Below, piece by piece: positions 26,044 to 34,894 of a DNA stretch of 64,000 nt. Source of the DNA: Lysobacter firmicutimachus (GTDB lineage Bacteria > Pseudomonadota > Gammaproteobacteria > Xanthomonadales > Xanthomonadaceae). The translations under genes were made by a program, and so were the position numbers. Under the pieces are notes generated by a model. It was not told the origin of the DNA. It ran no database searches and saw nothing but the letters and a program-made list of their open reading frames with translations. Location of the stretch: contig NZ_JBANDL010000002.1 in assembly GCF_037027445.1 (NCBI RefSeq), positions 496,001 through 560,000 of the forward strand, in the 5' to 3' direction. Position 1 is the stretch's first letter, and every line of letters starts with the position of its first letter.

Positions 26044-27825
26044 TCACTTTTGGACGTTGTATTCGGGCGAGTTGAGAATCAGGTACAGCGCGAGCTGCAC
26101 CCGGGCCAGGCCGCCATCGTCGTTGCGCGTGTCTTCGAGCCGGCGGAGCAGCACGTCGCGCATCGCCGGCGACATCTGTCCGGACAGGAACAACAGGTCG
26201 TAGCGGTCCAGCAGGGCGTCCGGGTCGGCCGCCAGCGGCAGATCGCGGCGGTAATCCATCAGGATCGCGTGGTCGGGCTGGTCGGGGTTGCCGGTATGGA
26301 ACGACCGCAACAGCGACCACCACAGGTTGTTGGTGGCCGGCATCAGCGAATCGTTGGCCAGCGACAGCTCCGGGGCGGCCAGGCGCAATTCGCTCATCTC
26401 GCCCATCGGCACGAAGTCGGGGCGGAAGAAGTTGAACACCGACGGCGAACCGAGCGGGTACTGGCCGAGATTGCGCTGGTAGTAGTCGGGGCTGCGCGCG
26501 ACGTAGCGGCCGCTGCGGCTGCGCGCGTTCATCGCTCGCCACAGATGGGTCAGGCGCAGCATCGGCTCGCGTACTTTGCCGAAGTGCTCCGGCGCCTGCG
26601 CGGTGCGCGCTTCCGGATCGAGCAGGATGGCCTTGACCACGGCCTTCATGTCGCCGCGCACGCCGGCGCCGTTGTCGTCGAACTTGGCCGCGACGCGCGC
26701 GACATAGGGACGGCTGGGATTGCTGGTCACCAGGCGCTGGATCAGTTGGCGGCCGATGAACGGGCCGACGTTGGGGTGATAGAAAATGTTGTCCAGGGCC
26801 GCGCGCAGATCGCTCTCGGGCGTGCCGCCGGCCGCCAGCACGCCGCCGGGCAAAGCCACGCCGGGATACTGGAGCAACTGCTTGGATTGGGCGCTGGCGT
26901 GGAACTCCGGGTAGGCCGCCATCGGTTGCTCGCGCACCGGATCCACGCGGCTGGCCTTGCAGTGTCGGAAACGGACACAATCGCGGTAGGACCAGCCGGT
27001 GAACACGTGCGCGAAGCCCTGGATCGTGTCCTGGCCGTAGGTGGGCACGGTCTTGCCGTCGACCCGGATCGGCGTGCCGTTCGGATTCAGCCGGACCAGG
27101 CCGACACTGAACAACTGCATCACTTCGCGTGCGTAGTTTTCGTCGGGGCGGATGTTGAGCAGCGGATCGGGCTTCTCGTTGCCCAGCATCGACAAGTACT
27201 TGCCCATCGCCGGGTGCAACGTCACCCGCTCGAGCAAGGTCCGGTAGTTGCCCAGGCCGTCCTCGACCAGGACGTCGTAGTAGCTGCTGGTCGAGAAGCC
27301 GGCGCGCTGCTGCATGCCGGCGGCGGAAATCACCAGGATTTCGCTGAGCGCGAAGGCGACGCGCTGGCGCAGTTGGTCCTTGTGGTGCAGGCCCGGGGTG
27401 AGTCCGTCCGGCCCGCCCATCGCCATCTGCAGCCAGCCCTCCAGGCGCTGGTCGTCGCTGAGGCCGGTGTCGGGCGGGTCAGGCTGCAGCACGTGCAGGT
27501 ACCGCGCGTGCGAGGACGGCGGCTGCGCGAACTGTTCGTCGATCCAGCGTTCGTAGCTGCCCAGACTGCGCAGGTGGGCGATGTCTTCCAGGGTCGGGCC
27601 GAACGTGGCCTGGGCCAGGAAACGGGCCGCTGCGGCATCGGATTCGACCGCCGTGGCCGATACCGCCCGGGTTTGAGAGGTGACCGCGAGGGGCGGGGTG
27701 GCAAGCTGCGATTCCCGCGCGCCCGGCGGCGTCGGCGCGGGCCTTTCGCAGGCGGTCAGGGCGAGCGTCAGCAGCGCCATGGCGGCGCAGCCCGGCGCAC
27801 CGGTGCGGATGCGTGCGATCAACAT
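26044..27825 (-). CDS. DUF1800 family lipoprotein
   Basis: A 593-residue protein. The start at 27825 follows AAGGGGAA and opens a lipoprotein signal (MLIARIRTGAPGCAAMALLTLALTAC), with Cys26 as the likely lipidated residue. Family motifs include AARFLAQATFGPT, RWIDEQF, LRQRVAFALSEILVIS, a conserved segment LLERVTLHPAMGKYLSMLG, and ENYAREVMQLFSVGL. DUF1800 and DUF1501 proteins are a widespread pair on or outside the inner membrane, of unknown biochemical role. The TetR gene at 27893-28558 is immediately upstream on the same strand and may control the pair. Confidence 0.93.
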   Translation of the reverse strand: MLIARIRTGAPGCAAMALLTLALTACERPAPTPPGARESQLATPPLAVTSQTRAVSATAVESDAAAARFLAQATFGPTLEDIAHLRSLGSYERWIDEQFAQPPSSHARYLHVLQPDPPDTGLSDDQRLEGWLQMAMGGPDGLTPGLHHKDQLRQRVAFALSEILVISAAGMQQRAGFSTSSYYDVLVEDGLGNYRTLLERVTLHPAMGKYLSMLGNEKPDPLLNIRPDENYAREVMQLFSVGLVRLNPNGTPIRVDGKTVPTYGQDTIQGFAHVFTGWSYRDCVRFRHCKASRVDPVREQPMAAYPEFHASAQSKQLLQYPGVALPGGVLAAGGTPESDLRAALDNIFYHPNVGPFIGRQLIQRLVTSNPSRPYVARVAAKFDDNGAGVRGDMKAVVKAILLDPEARTAQAPEHFGKVREPMLRLTHLWRAMNARSRSGRYVARSPDYYQRNLGQYPLGSPSVFNFFRPDFVPMGEMSELRLAAPELSLANDSLMPATNNLWWSLLRSFHTGNPDQPDHAILMDYRRDLPLAADPDALLDRYDLLFLSGQMSPAMRDVLLRRLEDTRNDDGGLARVQLALYLILNSPEYNVQK

Positions 27826-27892
27826 GGAGTTCCCCTTGGTGTGGTGTCGTGGGCGCCGGCGCGATCCCGGCGGCGGCGCGTGGGCTGAACGG

Positions 27893-28558
27893 CTAGGGTC
27901 GGTGCAGCGGCCGCGGCAGGCCTTGGCTGCGCGGCCCGCCCGGCGGTATCGGCGTGGTTCCGCGCCGGTCGGGGAATCGTTCCGGCATCGCACCGGGCGA
28001 TCCGAAACGCAGTGCGGGCGGAGCGGTGAAACGATCGATCAACAGCTTGACCCGCGCCTGGACCGCGTCCGCCGTGGGTGCGTTCGCGAACAGTCCGTCG
28101 AGCGACAGCAGAAAGACGTCGGCGGCCAGTTCGTCGCCGAGCACGGTCTGCGTGCATCGGCGCAGGACGTGGCGATGGTTGTCCAGGTGCTCCGGAATCA
28201 GCCGTCGGCAGATTTCGTAATACTGTCCGGCCATCGGTGCGCCGGCCATGTCTCGCCAGGGCGCGATCACCAGCAGCTCCATCACCGCGCTCAGGCGTTC
28301 GCCCGCGCTTGCGCCGGACGCGGCGACCGCGCGCGCGGCCGGATGGCGCGACGCGAGCCACTGCTCGAACACGGCGGCGAAGACATCTTCTTTGTTGCGG
28401 AAAATCCGATAGACCAGGGTGCGTGCGATGCCGGACCGGCGGGCGATGTCGTCGATCGACGATTTCTGGTAGCCGAAATTCAGGAAGCACTCGAGCGCGG
28501 TGCGCAGGATGCGGGAGCGGCGCGTACCGATGCCTTCGCGAAGGTGGGAGGAGGCCAT
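27893..28558 (-). CDS. TetR/AcrR family transcriptional regulator
   Basis: A 221-residue protein with an N-terminal TetR helix-turn-helix: RRSRILRTALECFLNFGYQKSSIDDIARRSGIARTLVYRIFRNKEDVFAAVF, split here into the classical helix, turn and recognition parts. The C-terminal ligand domain is helical and the last 30 residues are Pro/Arg-rich. It lies 67 bases upstream of the DUF1800-DUF1501 pair on the same strand and could form the head of that operon. Ligand unknown. Confidence 0.9.
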   Translation of the reverse strand: MASSHLREGIGTRRSRILRTALECFLNFGYQKSSIDDIARRSGIARTLVYRIFRNKEDVFAAVFEQWLASRHPAARAVAASGASAGERLSAVMELLVIAPWRDMAGAPMAGQYYEICRRLIPEHLDNHRHVLRRCTQTVLGDELAADVFLLSLDGLFANAPTADAVQARVKLLIDRFTAPPALRFGSPGAMPERFPDRRGTTPIPPGGPRSQGLPRPLHRP

Positions 28559-28726
28559 GGGAGACTCGGGGTGGGGCGGTCGGAAGTCCGGCAGTCGCCG
28601 CCGCGGCGCGGTCTCGCGCGCACGACCGGTCCGCCGGCGGTTCGTAGCCGGAAAGCGATGTCGTGGATGCGTCGGCGTGCGGCGTATCGGCCGCGAACGC
28701 GGTCGGCGCCGCGTGCCGGTCCGGCG

Positions 28727-28930
28727 CTAAGTGCGGCGCGCGCCGTCGCTCGTGGGCGGCGGGCGGCGGCGGGATCGCGCACGGTGCGCGGACGGCTCGT
28801 GCACGGCGCGGGCCGGGACGCCGAGCGTCGTTGGCAACGGCGTCCGGTCCGGCCCATTCGGAGAAACGAGAGCGGTGGTTACGGCGGGAGCGGTGTCGGC
28901 GCGGGGGAGTGGCGTCGGCTCGGGCTTCAT
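28727..28930 (-). CDS. Possible small Pro/Thr-rich peptide, 67 aa
   Basis: Short frame with a good ribosome binding site (AAGGA, spacing 7) before ATG. The product is rich in Pro, Ala, Arg and Thr, with no signal peptide, membrane helix or recognised family. It lies 168 bases upstream of the TetR gene on the same strand. It may be spurious in DNA this GC-rich; the ribosome site is the only positive evidence. Confidence 0.28.
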   Translation of the reverse strand: MKPEPTPLPRADTAPAVTTALVSPNGPDRTPLPTTLGVPARAVHEPSAHRARSRRRPPPTSDGARRT

Positions 28931-29497
28931 GTGTGCGTCCTTGTCTGGTCGTTCCAGGTCTTGGTCGAGCGAAGGGCGGGGGCCCTTGCGTGCAACAGGC
29001 GGTTACCGAAATCCCCTGCGGCTCGACGGTGTTGCGCGGCGGACGTTGCGTAGGCGCTTGGCGTAGGCGCTTGCACGCGCGAGTCCATCCGAACGACCGC
29101 TAGAACGCCTTGCCTCGGATCGGGTTGACACCGTCGCAGCGGAATTTTGTCGTCGCGACGAGCGGCTGCCGGATCGCGACGAACGGAAAGCGCGTCGCGC
29201 TTCGATGCATTCGAAGGTCCCTGCGTGGCGAGCGCGACATTGCGACACCCGGCATGCCGGTCGTAGCCGGCGAACGGGCGCCGGCTCCCAGCTTTGAAGA
29301 TCCGCATGCGGCAGCCGGCATCGAGCGCGCCGAGCGCTTCGAACGCTGCCGTATGCTCGCGGCGCGCCGCACGACGGCGTGGCTTCAATGCGCAGCCGAT
29401 CGAAGCCGGTTGCCTCGTTCATCGGGTCGCGCCGCGCGTGCGGGCGATCGTCGGAAGCGCGATGCCGCTTCCGCTTATTTCTTATGGAGAAGAAGAC
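28931..29497. other. Intergenic region upstream of the glycosidase-like lipoprotein gene
   Basis: About 570 bases. The downstream frame is open from 29294, but the clear ribosome site (GGAG, spacing about 9) supports the start at 29498. A less GC-rich patch CTTATTTCTTATGG lies just before it. Nothing else is recognised. Confidence 0.4.
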
Positions 29498-31531
29498 ATG
29501 TCGAAGTCGAAGTCCCGCGTCGGACCCGCATGGCGGGTGCCGGGGCGGCAATGGCTGTGTCTGGCGGCGATGACCGGCGCCTTGCAGGCTTGCGGCGGCG
29601 GTGACGTCGCCGAGGTCGCGGGCGGGAGCCCCGGCGAGGCCGTATCGGCCGCCCCGGCCGTGGTAAGTCCGCGCGATGTGGCCGCAGGCAGGGCCGCGGC
29701 GCTGCCGGGACAAAGACATTACGGTGGGATGGGCGTGAACCTATCCGGATTCGATTATTGGTCGAACGATTTTCCGACCATCGATCAGTTCAAGCGCGCG
29801 AGCCCCTGGATCACTTCCAAGGACGGCGTTTGGGATACCGGCGAAGAAAGCCAGCTGGAGCTGGACGAGAACGGCTGGGTCAAGCGCCTGCCCGCGGCCG
29901 GCGACGACGACGTCAAGTATCGGTACGTCGTCGCCGACATGTTCCAGGGCGATCGCGGCGATCACCCGGCCGGCGTCTACACCGTGTTATACGACGGCAG
30001 CGGAACCATCGAGTACGACGGCATCGGCCGGCTGGTGTCGGCGTCCAAGGGTCGCGACCTGGTGCGCATCACCAATTCGGGCCAGGACGAGGGCGGCGGC
30101 TTCCTGCTCAGGATCAAGTCGACCACGGTCGGCGACCACATCCGCAACATCCGCGTGATTCCGCCCGGCGGCGTATGCGCCTCGGCCAAGAACGTCTACG
30201 TGGCGGGCGAGGCGAACTGCAGCGGCGACTACGTTTCCCTGGAAACGCTGTCCAAGACCCAGGTGTGGTTCCCCACGTTCCTGGCCGATCTCAGCGGCAT
30301 GCGCACGCTGCGCTTCATGGACTGGGGCCGCACCAACAGTTCGCAACTGGCGGAGTGGACGCACCGGCCGCTGAAGACCGACGCCACCTGGACCGGGCCT
30401 TACGGCGTGCCGGTGGGGGTGATGATCGACCTGGCCAATACGCTGAAGGCCGATGCCTGGATCAACCTGCCGACCCAGGCCAACGACGATTACGCGCAGC
30501 GGTTCGCGCGCACCGCCAAGGCCGCTTTGCACCCCAAGGCCAAGCTGATCCTCGAATACACCAATGAGCCCTGGAACGGCGGCTTCGACGACAATTACAA
30601 ATGGCAGTACCGGCAGGCGGTCGGTCTGTGGGGCGACCCGGAGACGGACGACGACCCGAACACCACGGCCTTCGACTGGCAGCAGAACTGGCACGCGATG
30701 CGCGCCGCGCAGTTGTGCGACATCGTCAAGGCCGAGTTCGGCGCCGAAGCCGGCCGGGTGGAATGCGTGGTCAACGCGCAGGCGGCGACGACCTGGACCG
30801 CCCGGCATGTGCTGTTGCCGTGCCCGAAGGCGGCGGCGATCCTGGGCAAGCCCTGCGCCGACAGCTTCGATGCCGTGGCGATCGCGCCCTATTTCGGCCT
30901 CTACATGTCCGAGCACGCCTACCGCGACCGCATCGTCAAGACTTGGTTCACTCAGCCCGACGGCGGCCTGGACAAGCTGTTCGAAGAGATCCTGGCCCGC
31001 GACGAGAACGGCCAGCCGCTGGCCAAGACGCCGCTGAGCGACATCGCAGCGGCGCGCCAGCCCGACGCGGTCGGCGGCGCCCTGGCCCAGTCCGACATCT
31101 GGATGCGCAACTATCGCGACGACATCGCGCGCGGTGCCTACGCCAAGCCGATCTACGCCTACGAGGGCGGTCAGCATCTGATCAACGGCAGCCCGTACCA
31201 GTGCAAGAGCAAGGACCCGCCGGACTGCGCCGAGGTGGAGGCCGAGTTCCAGGCCAAGTGGCAGGCCTTGTGGTTGCGCGCCAATCGCGACCCGCGCATG
31301 GGCCTGGCCTATGCACGGACGATGGAGCATTGGACTGCGAGCCAGGGGCAGGTGTTCGTGCAGTTCAATTTCGCCGGCGCCTACAGCAAGTACGGCGCCT
31401 GGGGCCTGCGCGAAAGCCTGTTCAAGACCGCGGCGGAAAGTCCGAAGTGGAGCGCGGTGCTGCCGTACCGGGATACGGTGCCTTGCTGGTGGGGCGGTTG
31501 CGCCGCCGACACGGTGGCCGTCGCGCACTGA
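29498..31531 (+). CDS. Secreted lipoprotein with glycoside hydrolase clan-A-like features
   Basis: A 677-residue protein with a lipobox (MTGALQACGGG). The body starts GMGVNLSGFDYWSNDFP, the opening seen in large uncharacterised cellulose-binding-like proteins. Two acidic residues stand in glycosidase-like contexts: Glu357 in LEYTNEPWNGGFD, the strand-4 N-E-P motif of (beta/alpha)8 hydrolases, and Glu556 in PIYAYEGGQHL, which suits the strand-7 nucleophile. The separation of 199 residues is plausible for a two-domain hydrolase. Cys pairs are frequent in the C-terminal half, matching an exported protein. The substrate is not evident. The gene is monocistronic, with a strong ribosome site at the chosen ATG. 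Confidence 0.82.
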   Translation: MSKSKSRVGPAWRVPGRQWLCLAAMTGALQACGGGDVAEVAGGSPGEAVSAAPAVVSPRDVAAGRAAALPGQRHYGGMGVNLSGFDYWSNDFPTIDQFKRASPWITSKDGVWDTGEESQLELDENGWVKRLPAAGDDDVKYRYVVADMFQGDRGDHPAGVYTVLYDGSGTIEYDGIGRLVSASKGRDLVRITNSGQDEGGGFLLRIKSTTVGDHIRNIRVIPPGGVCASAKNVYVAGEANCSGDYVSLETLSKTQVWFPTFLADLSGMRTLRFMDWGRTNSSQLAEWTHRPLKTDATWTGPYGVPVGVMIDLANTLKADAWINLPTQANDDYAQRFARTAKAALHPKAKLILEYTNEPWNGGFDDNYKWQYRQAVGLWGDPETDDDPNTTAFDWQQNWHAMRAAQLCDIVKAEFGAEAGRVECVVNAQAATTWTARHVLLPCPKAAAILGKPCADSFDAVAIAPYFGLYMSEHAYRDRIVKTWFTQPDGGLDKLFEEILARDENGQPLAKTPLSDIAAARQPDAVGGALAQSDIWMRNYRDDIARGAYAKPIYAYEGGQHLINGSPYQCKSKDPPDCAEVEAEFQAKWQALWLRANRDPRMGLAYARTMEHWTASQGQVFVQFNFAGAYSKYGAWGLRESLFKTAAESPKWSAVLPYRDTVPCWWGGCAADTVAVAH

Positions 31532-31601
31532 TCGAAGGCGCAGGCCGGCGGCGATCGGCGCGAGGCCGGTCGCCGTCGCCCGGCCCGAGGTGGTGCATTA
31601 C

Positions 31602-31629
31602 CCCGCCGGCGGCATGGGCCGTCGGCGGG
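31602..31629. terminator. Possible hairpin between convergent genes
   Basis: A 9-bp inverted repeat with one mismatch (31602-31610 and 31621-31629) between the lipoprotein gene (+) and the TetR gene (-). Weak evidence for a shared terminator. Confidence 0.35.
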
Positions 31630-31757
31630 CATTCGTCGTTGCGGGCCGCGGAGGCGACGACGGCGCTTTGGAGGCCGTCATGGTGCGGCGAGTGCTGCGA
31701 TGAAGCGGTTTCGGCGCAGCGCAGCCGGCCGGCGTCGACCGCCCGCGCGCCGCGCCT

Positions 31758-32411
31758 TCAGCCGGAAACGCCTGCGGCCCGGCATAGCGCTCTGGCCGAA
31801 GCGAGCAGCACATCGGTCGCTTCCTCGGGCGCGAGCAGGCCGGAACTGACGAAGGCGCCGTTGACCAACAGCGCCAATTGCGCGCCCAGTTCTTGCGGTC
31901 GCGCCACGTTCAGCCCGCGCGCCAGCGCTTCCAGGCGCGCACGCAAGGCCCGCATGTGCTTGCGCGACACATGCCGCGCCGGGTGATCGGGTTCGGCGAA
32001 TTCCGCGGCCACGTTGATCTGCGGGCAACCGCGGTAGTTCGAACGCGCCAGCCGCTCGCCGATCCAGCGCATATGCGCTTCGAGTTCGCCCATCGGGTCG
32101 CCCGCATGCTGCGCGGTCACGGTGTCCCACGAGCCCCAGAACTCCACGTCCTCGCGTTCCAGGAAGGCGACGATCAGGTCGTCCTTGGTCGGGAAATGGC
32201 GGTAGAGGCTGGTCTTGGCGACCCCGGCTTCCTGGATCACCAGGTCGACGCCCACGGCGCGCACGCCGCGTGCGTAGAACAGCGCGGACGCGGTCCGCAG
32301 GAGATGCTCGCGCAGGTCCTGCGGTTGGGCGCCGCGCGTGCGGCGACGGTTCGGGGGAGCGGTTGCCGGAGGGGCGGGAGCAGGAGGCGGGGTAGGGGCG
32401 TGGGTCGCCAT
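31758..32411 (-). CDS. TetR/AcrR family transcriptional repressor
   Basis: A 217-residue regulator. After a Pro-rich N-terminal tail comes a TetR helix-turn-helix (LREHLLRTASALFYARGVRAVG, then VIQEAGVAKTSLYRHFPTKDDLIVAFLERE). The C-terminal domain contains RGCPQINVAAEFAEPDHPARHV, typical of the TetR subgroup that controls small oxidoreductase genes. It is divergent from the dehydrogenase-like gene at 32506. Two identical palindromes in the 94-base intergenic region are the likely operators for both itself and the neighbour. Start at 32411, inside a longer open frame. Confidence 0.93.
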   Translation of the reverse strand: MATHAPTPPPAPAPPATAPPNRRRTRGAQPQDLREHLLRTASALFYARGVRAVGVDLVIQEAGVAKTSLYRHFPTKDDLIVAFLEREDVEFWGSWDTVTAQHAGDPMGELEAHMRWIGERLARSNYRGCPQINVAAEFAEPDHPARHVSRKHMRALRARLEALARGLNVARPQELGAQLALLVNGAFVSSGLLAPEEATDVLLASARALCRAAGVSG

Positions 32412-32436
32412 GGCAGCGCTCCGGTCGAATCGGGTG

Positions 32437-32465
32437 TTGACATGATACAGACCGGTCTGTAGTTT
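32437..32465 (+). promoter_or_regulatory. Probable promoter for the dehydrogenase/PEPM-like operon
   Basis: A perfect TTGACA at 32437-32442 is followed, 17 bases later, by TAGTTT (32460-32465), a weak -10. The first operator palindrome fills the spacer, so bound repressor would block RNA polymerase. Confidence 0.55.
32446..32461. promoter_or_regulatory. TetR operator 1
   Basis: A perfect 16-bp palindrome TACAGACCGGTCTGTA between the divergent TetR and dehydrogenase genes, lying in the -35/-10 spacer of the plus-strand promoter. Confidence 0.88.
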
Positions 32466-32471
32466 TTGAGC

Positions 32472-32487
32472 TACAGACCGGTCTGTA
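32472..32487. promoter_or_regulatory. TetR operator 2
   Basis: A second exact copy of the 16-bp palindrome TACAGACCGGTCTGTA, 26 bases from the first centre to centre. Two identical sites in 42 bases suggest cooperative binding and autoregulation. Confidence 0.88.
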
Positions 32488-32505
32488 TCGCCCTTGGGAG
32501 GGCTC

Positions 32506-33513
32506 ATGAACGACCAGCAGATCCCCGCCGTTGCGGTGTACGGCGCCGGTGGACACACCGGCAAGTTCGTCGTCGCCGAGCTGCGCCGGCGCGCTATTCC
32601 CGTGGTGGCGGTGGGCCGGGACGCCTCTCGCCTGCCCGCCGGCGTGCCCGGCCGCGAGGCCGCGATCGACGATCCGGTGGCGCTGGATCGGGCTTTCGCC
32701 GGCTGCGCCGTGGTGGTCAATTGCGCCGGACCGTTCCTCGACACCGCCGCGCCGGTCGTGGAAGCGGCGTTGCGCGCCGGTTGCTCCTATCTCGACGTGA
32801 CCGCCGAACAGGCCAGCGCCCAGGCGACCTTCCAGGCCTACGACGGCCCGGCGCGCGCGGCCGGCGTCGCGGTCATTCCCGCGGCGGGCTTCTACGGCGG
32901 ACTCGCCGACTTGCTCGCCAGCGCCCTGGCCGGTGCCGAGCCGGTCGAGCGCATCAGCACCGCGGTCGCGTTGGATCGTTGGTGGCCGACCGAAGGAACC
33001 CGCCGCACCGGCGAGCGTAACCGCGTGCCGCGCGTGGTGGTGGAAGACGGTCGGCTGGTGCCGATGGGCTTGCCCGCGGCGAGCATCGACTGGCGTTTCG
33101 ACGCGCCGCACGGCGCGCAGACCGTGGTCGAGATGCCGTTCAGCGAAATCGTCACCCTGTCGCGGCACCTGCGCGTCCGCAGCCTGCGCAGCTACCTGAG
33201 CGCGAGCGCGCTGGCGGACGTGCGTGACGCCGATACGCCCGCGCCGAGCGCGAGCGACGCGCTAGGGCGCTCCGAGCAACGCTTCGCGATGGAAGTCGTC
33301 GTCGCCGGGCCGGCCGGAACGCGCCGCGCCGTCGCCCGCGGGCAGGACATTTACGCGGTATCGGCGCCCTTGATCGCAGAAGCCGTCGTCCGTTTGCTCG
33401 ATCCTGCTTACCCGCGCTCCGGCGCGCTCGCGCTGGGCGAAGCGTTCGACGCTCGCGACTTTCTGCGCGCCCTGACGCCCACTCATCTCGCGACGGCATT
33501 CGACCCGGTCTGA
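32506..33513 (+). CDS. Saccharopine dehydrogenase-like NAD(P)-binding oxidoreductase
   Basis: A 335-residue protein. The N-terminus is a Rossmann fold with VAVYGAGGHTGKFVVAEL (GxGGxTG dinucleotide loop), then VVAVGRDASRL and VVVNCAGPF, the pattern of saccharopine-dehydrogenase-like trans-acting enoyl reductases. YLDVTAEQ and VIPAAGFYGGLADLLA also fit. The substrate is unknown. The start at 32506 follows GGGAGGG by 5 bases. The next gene (PEP-mutase-like) lies 43 bases downstream, forming an operon under the twin TetR operators. Confidence 0.9.
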   Translation: MNDQQIPAVAVYGAGGHTGKFVVAELRRRAIPVVAVGRDASRLPAGVPGREAAIDDPVALDRAFAGCAVVVNCAGPFLDTAAPVVEAALRAGCSYLDVTAEQASAQATFQAYDGPARAAGVAVIPAAGFYGGLADLLASALAGAEPVERISTAVALDRWWPTEGTRRTGERNRVPRVVVEDGRLVPMGLPAASIDWRFDAPHGAQTVVEMPFSEIVTLSRHLRVRSLRSYLSASALADVRDADTPAPSASDALGRSEQRFAMEVVVAGPAGTRRAVARGQDIYAVSAPLIAEAVVRLLDPAYPRSGALALGEAFDARDFLRALTPTHLATAFDPV

Positions 33514-33556
33514 TCCGACGCGCTTCCGTTCGTCCTACTCCAAAGGAACCCCGCTC

Positions 33557-34324
33557 ATGCAACGCAATGAACTCGCTCAACGCTTGGCCGCTCTCCACGT
33601 CAAGGGCGACCCCCTGCGGCTCTACAACGCCTGGGACGCCGGCAGCGCCAAGGCGATTGCCGGCGCCGGCGCGCCGGTGGTCGCGACCAGCAGCTGGGCG
33701 GTCGCCGCCGCGCAGGGCTACGAAGACGGCGAAGCGATTCCGCTGTCGCTGGTCGAACACATCGTCGGCCGCATCGCCGCCGCGGTCGACGTACCGGTGA
33801 CCGTGGACTTCGAAGGCGGCTATAGCGACGACCCCGCGACCGCCGCGGCGAACGTCGCGCGCCTGCTGGATGCCGGCGTGGTCGGGATCAACTTCGAGGA
33901 CCGCATCGTTGCCGGCCACGGTCTGCACGCGATCCAGGCGCAGGCCGAACGCATTGCGGCGATTCGCGGCGTGGCCCGCGCGCGCGGCGTCGACTTGTTC
34001 ATCAACGCGCGCACCGATCTGTTCTTCGATCCGGATCTGGCGCCGATGGACGGGCTGCAGGAGGCTCGGGAGCGGGCCAAGGCGTATGCCGCCGCGGGCG
34101 CTTCGGGATTGTTCGTGCCCGGGCTGGTCGATGCCCGCGTGATCGCGGCCTTGTGCGAAACGATCGAACTGCCGGTCAACGTCATGGTCGGCCCGGGCCT
34201 GCCGGAACTGCCGGCCCTGGCCCGGGCCGGCGTGGCCCGGGTGAGCTACGGCCCCGGCCCGTACCTGGCCGCGATGGAAGGCGTGCGCGCCGCCGCGCAG
34301 GCTGCGTCCGCGCCGAGCGCATGA
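33557..34324 (+). CDS. Isocitrate lyase/PEP mutase family protein
   Basis: A 255-residue (beta/alpha)8-barrel protein of the ICL/PEPM superfamily: RLYNAWDAGSAKAIAGAG, VVATSSWAVAAAQGYEDGE, PVTVDFEGGYSDD (metal-binding acid region), VGINFEDRI and FINARTDLFF. Members act on C-C or P-C bonds of 2-oxo-acid-like substrates; the common bacterial branch seen here (often annotated as oxaloacetate decarboxylase-like or 2-methylisocitrate-lyase-like) has no settled substrate. AAAGGAA precedes the ATG. It is probably co-transcribed with the dehydrogenase and repressed by the TetR protein at 31758. Confidence 0.92.
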   Translation: MQRNELAQRLAALHVKGDPLRLYNAWDAGSAKAIAGAGAPVVATSSWAVAAAQGYEDGEAIPLSLVEHIVGRIAAAVDVPVTVDFEGGYSDDPATAAANVARLLDAGVVGINFEDRIVAGHGLHAIQAQAERIAAIRGVARARGVDLFINARTDLFFDPDLAPMDGLQEARERAKAYAAAGASGLFVPGLVDARVIAALCETIELPVNVMVGPGLPELPALARAGVARVSYGPGPYLAAMEGVRAAAQAASAPSA

Positions 34325-34327
34325 ACG

Positions 34328-34361
34328 CCGGCGCCGGGCGCGATGTCGCGCCCGGCGCCGG
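34328..34361. terminator. Strong bidirectional hairpin
   Basis: A perfect 16-bp GC-rich inverted repeat (34328-34343 and 34346-34361) immediately follows the PEP-mutase-like stop and precedes the end of the convergent small gene. Confidence 0.85.
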
Positions 34362-34368
34362 TGGTTCG

Positions 34369-34632
34369 TTACATCTCCACGATCGGCCCGTTCGGGTCCG
34401 GCGGCGGCGGGCAGCCGCGCTCGGGCGTGCAGACGCCGATCAGGCGCCAGGCGCCCGCGCGGCATTGGTAGAACGAGCCCGGATCGTAGGGATGATCGTA
34501 GGCGACCTGAAACAGATGCCCTTCGGTCGCCGCGGTGCAGGCGTAAGTCGGTTCCGCGGCAGCCGGCGCGGCCGAACCGAGGGCCGCGGCGAAAACGGCG
34601 AGCGCGGCGGCTTTTGCAATCCATCCCTTCAT
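34369..34632 (-). CDS. Small secreted protein, 87 aa, unknown function
   Basis: The start at 34632 follows GGAGGAAA and opens a clear Sec signal peptide (MKGWIAKAAALAVFAAALG, cut near APAAAEP). The mature part of about 60 residues has three Cys (YACT, YQCR and VCTPERGCPPPP, with a fourth in the latter) and a Pro-rich tail (PPPPDPNGPIVEM). It resembles short exported Cys proteins common in Lysobacter. It is convergent with the PEP-mutase-like gene. Function unknown. Confidence 0.8.
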   Translation of the reverse strand: MKGWIAKAAALAVFAAALGSAAPAAAEPTYACTAATEGHLFQVAYDHPYDPGSFYQCRAGAWRLIGVCTPERGCPPPPDPNGPIVEM

Positions 34633-34894
34633 GCGGTTTCCTCCATTGAACGCCGCCGTGGTGGGTGTCCCGGCCAAACCGCGATCGCGCGCACGAACGG
34701 CGGCGCAACGCGACGCGTCTCCCGTTTTCCGGAAGCGGCGGCGGCCCCGGCGGCGGGAAAGCGCGACGCTAGCACATGATGCGTCGCATCATGGGACGAG
34801 CTCGGACCGGCGGCGCGTCGTCGTCGATCCCATGGAATTCGCGAGCCGGCGAGTGCGGCCGTCGCCGGTCCACGAGGCAGCAGGAGGAGGCGAC

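Noticed and set aside
24476..29053. Large plus-strand frames opposite DUF1501, DUF1800 and TetR
   Set aside because: Composition dominated by Val, Gln, Arg and His; the minus-strand genes are unequivocal.
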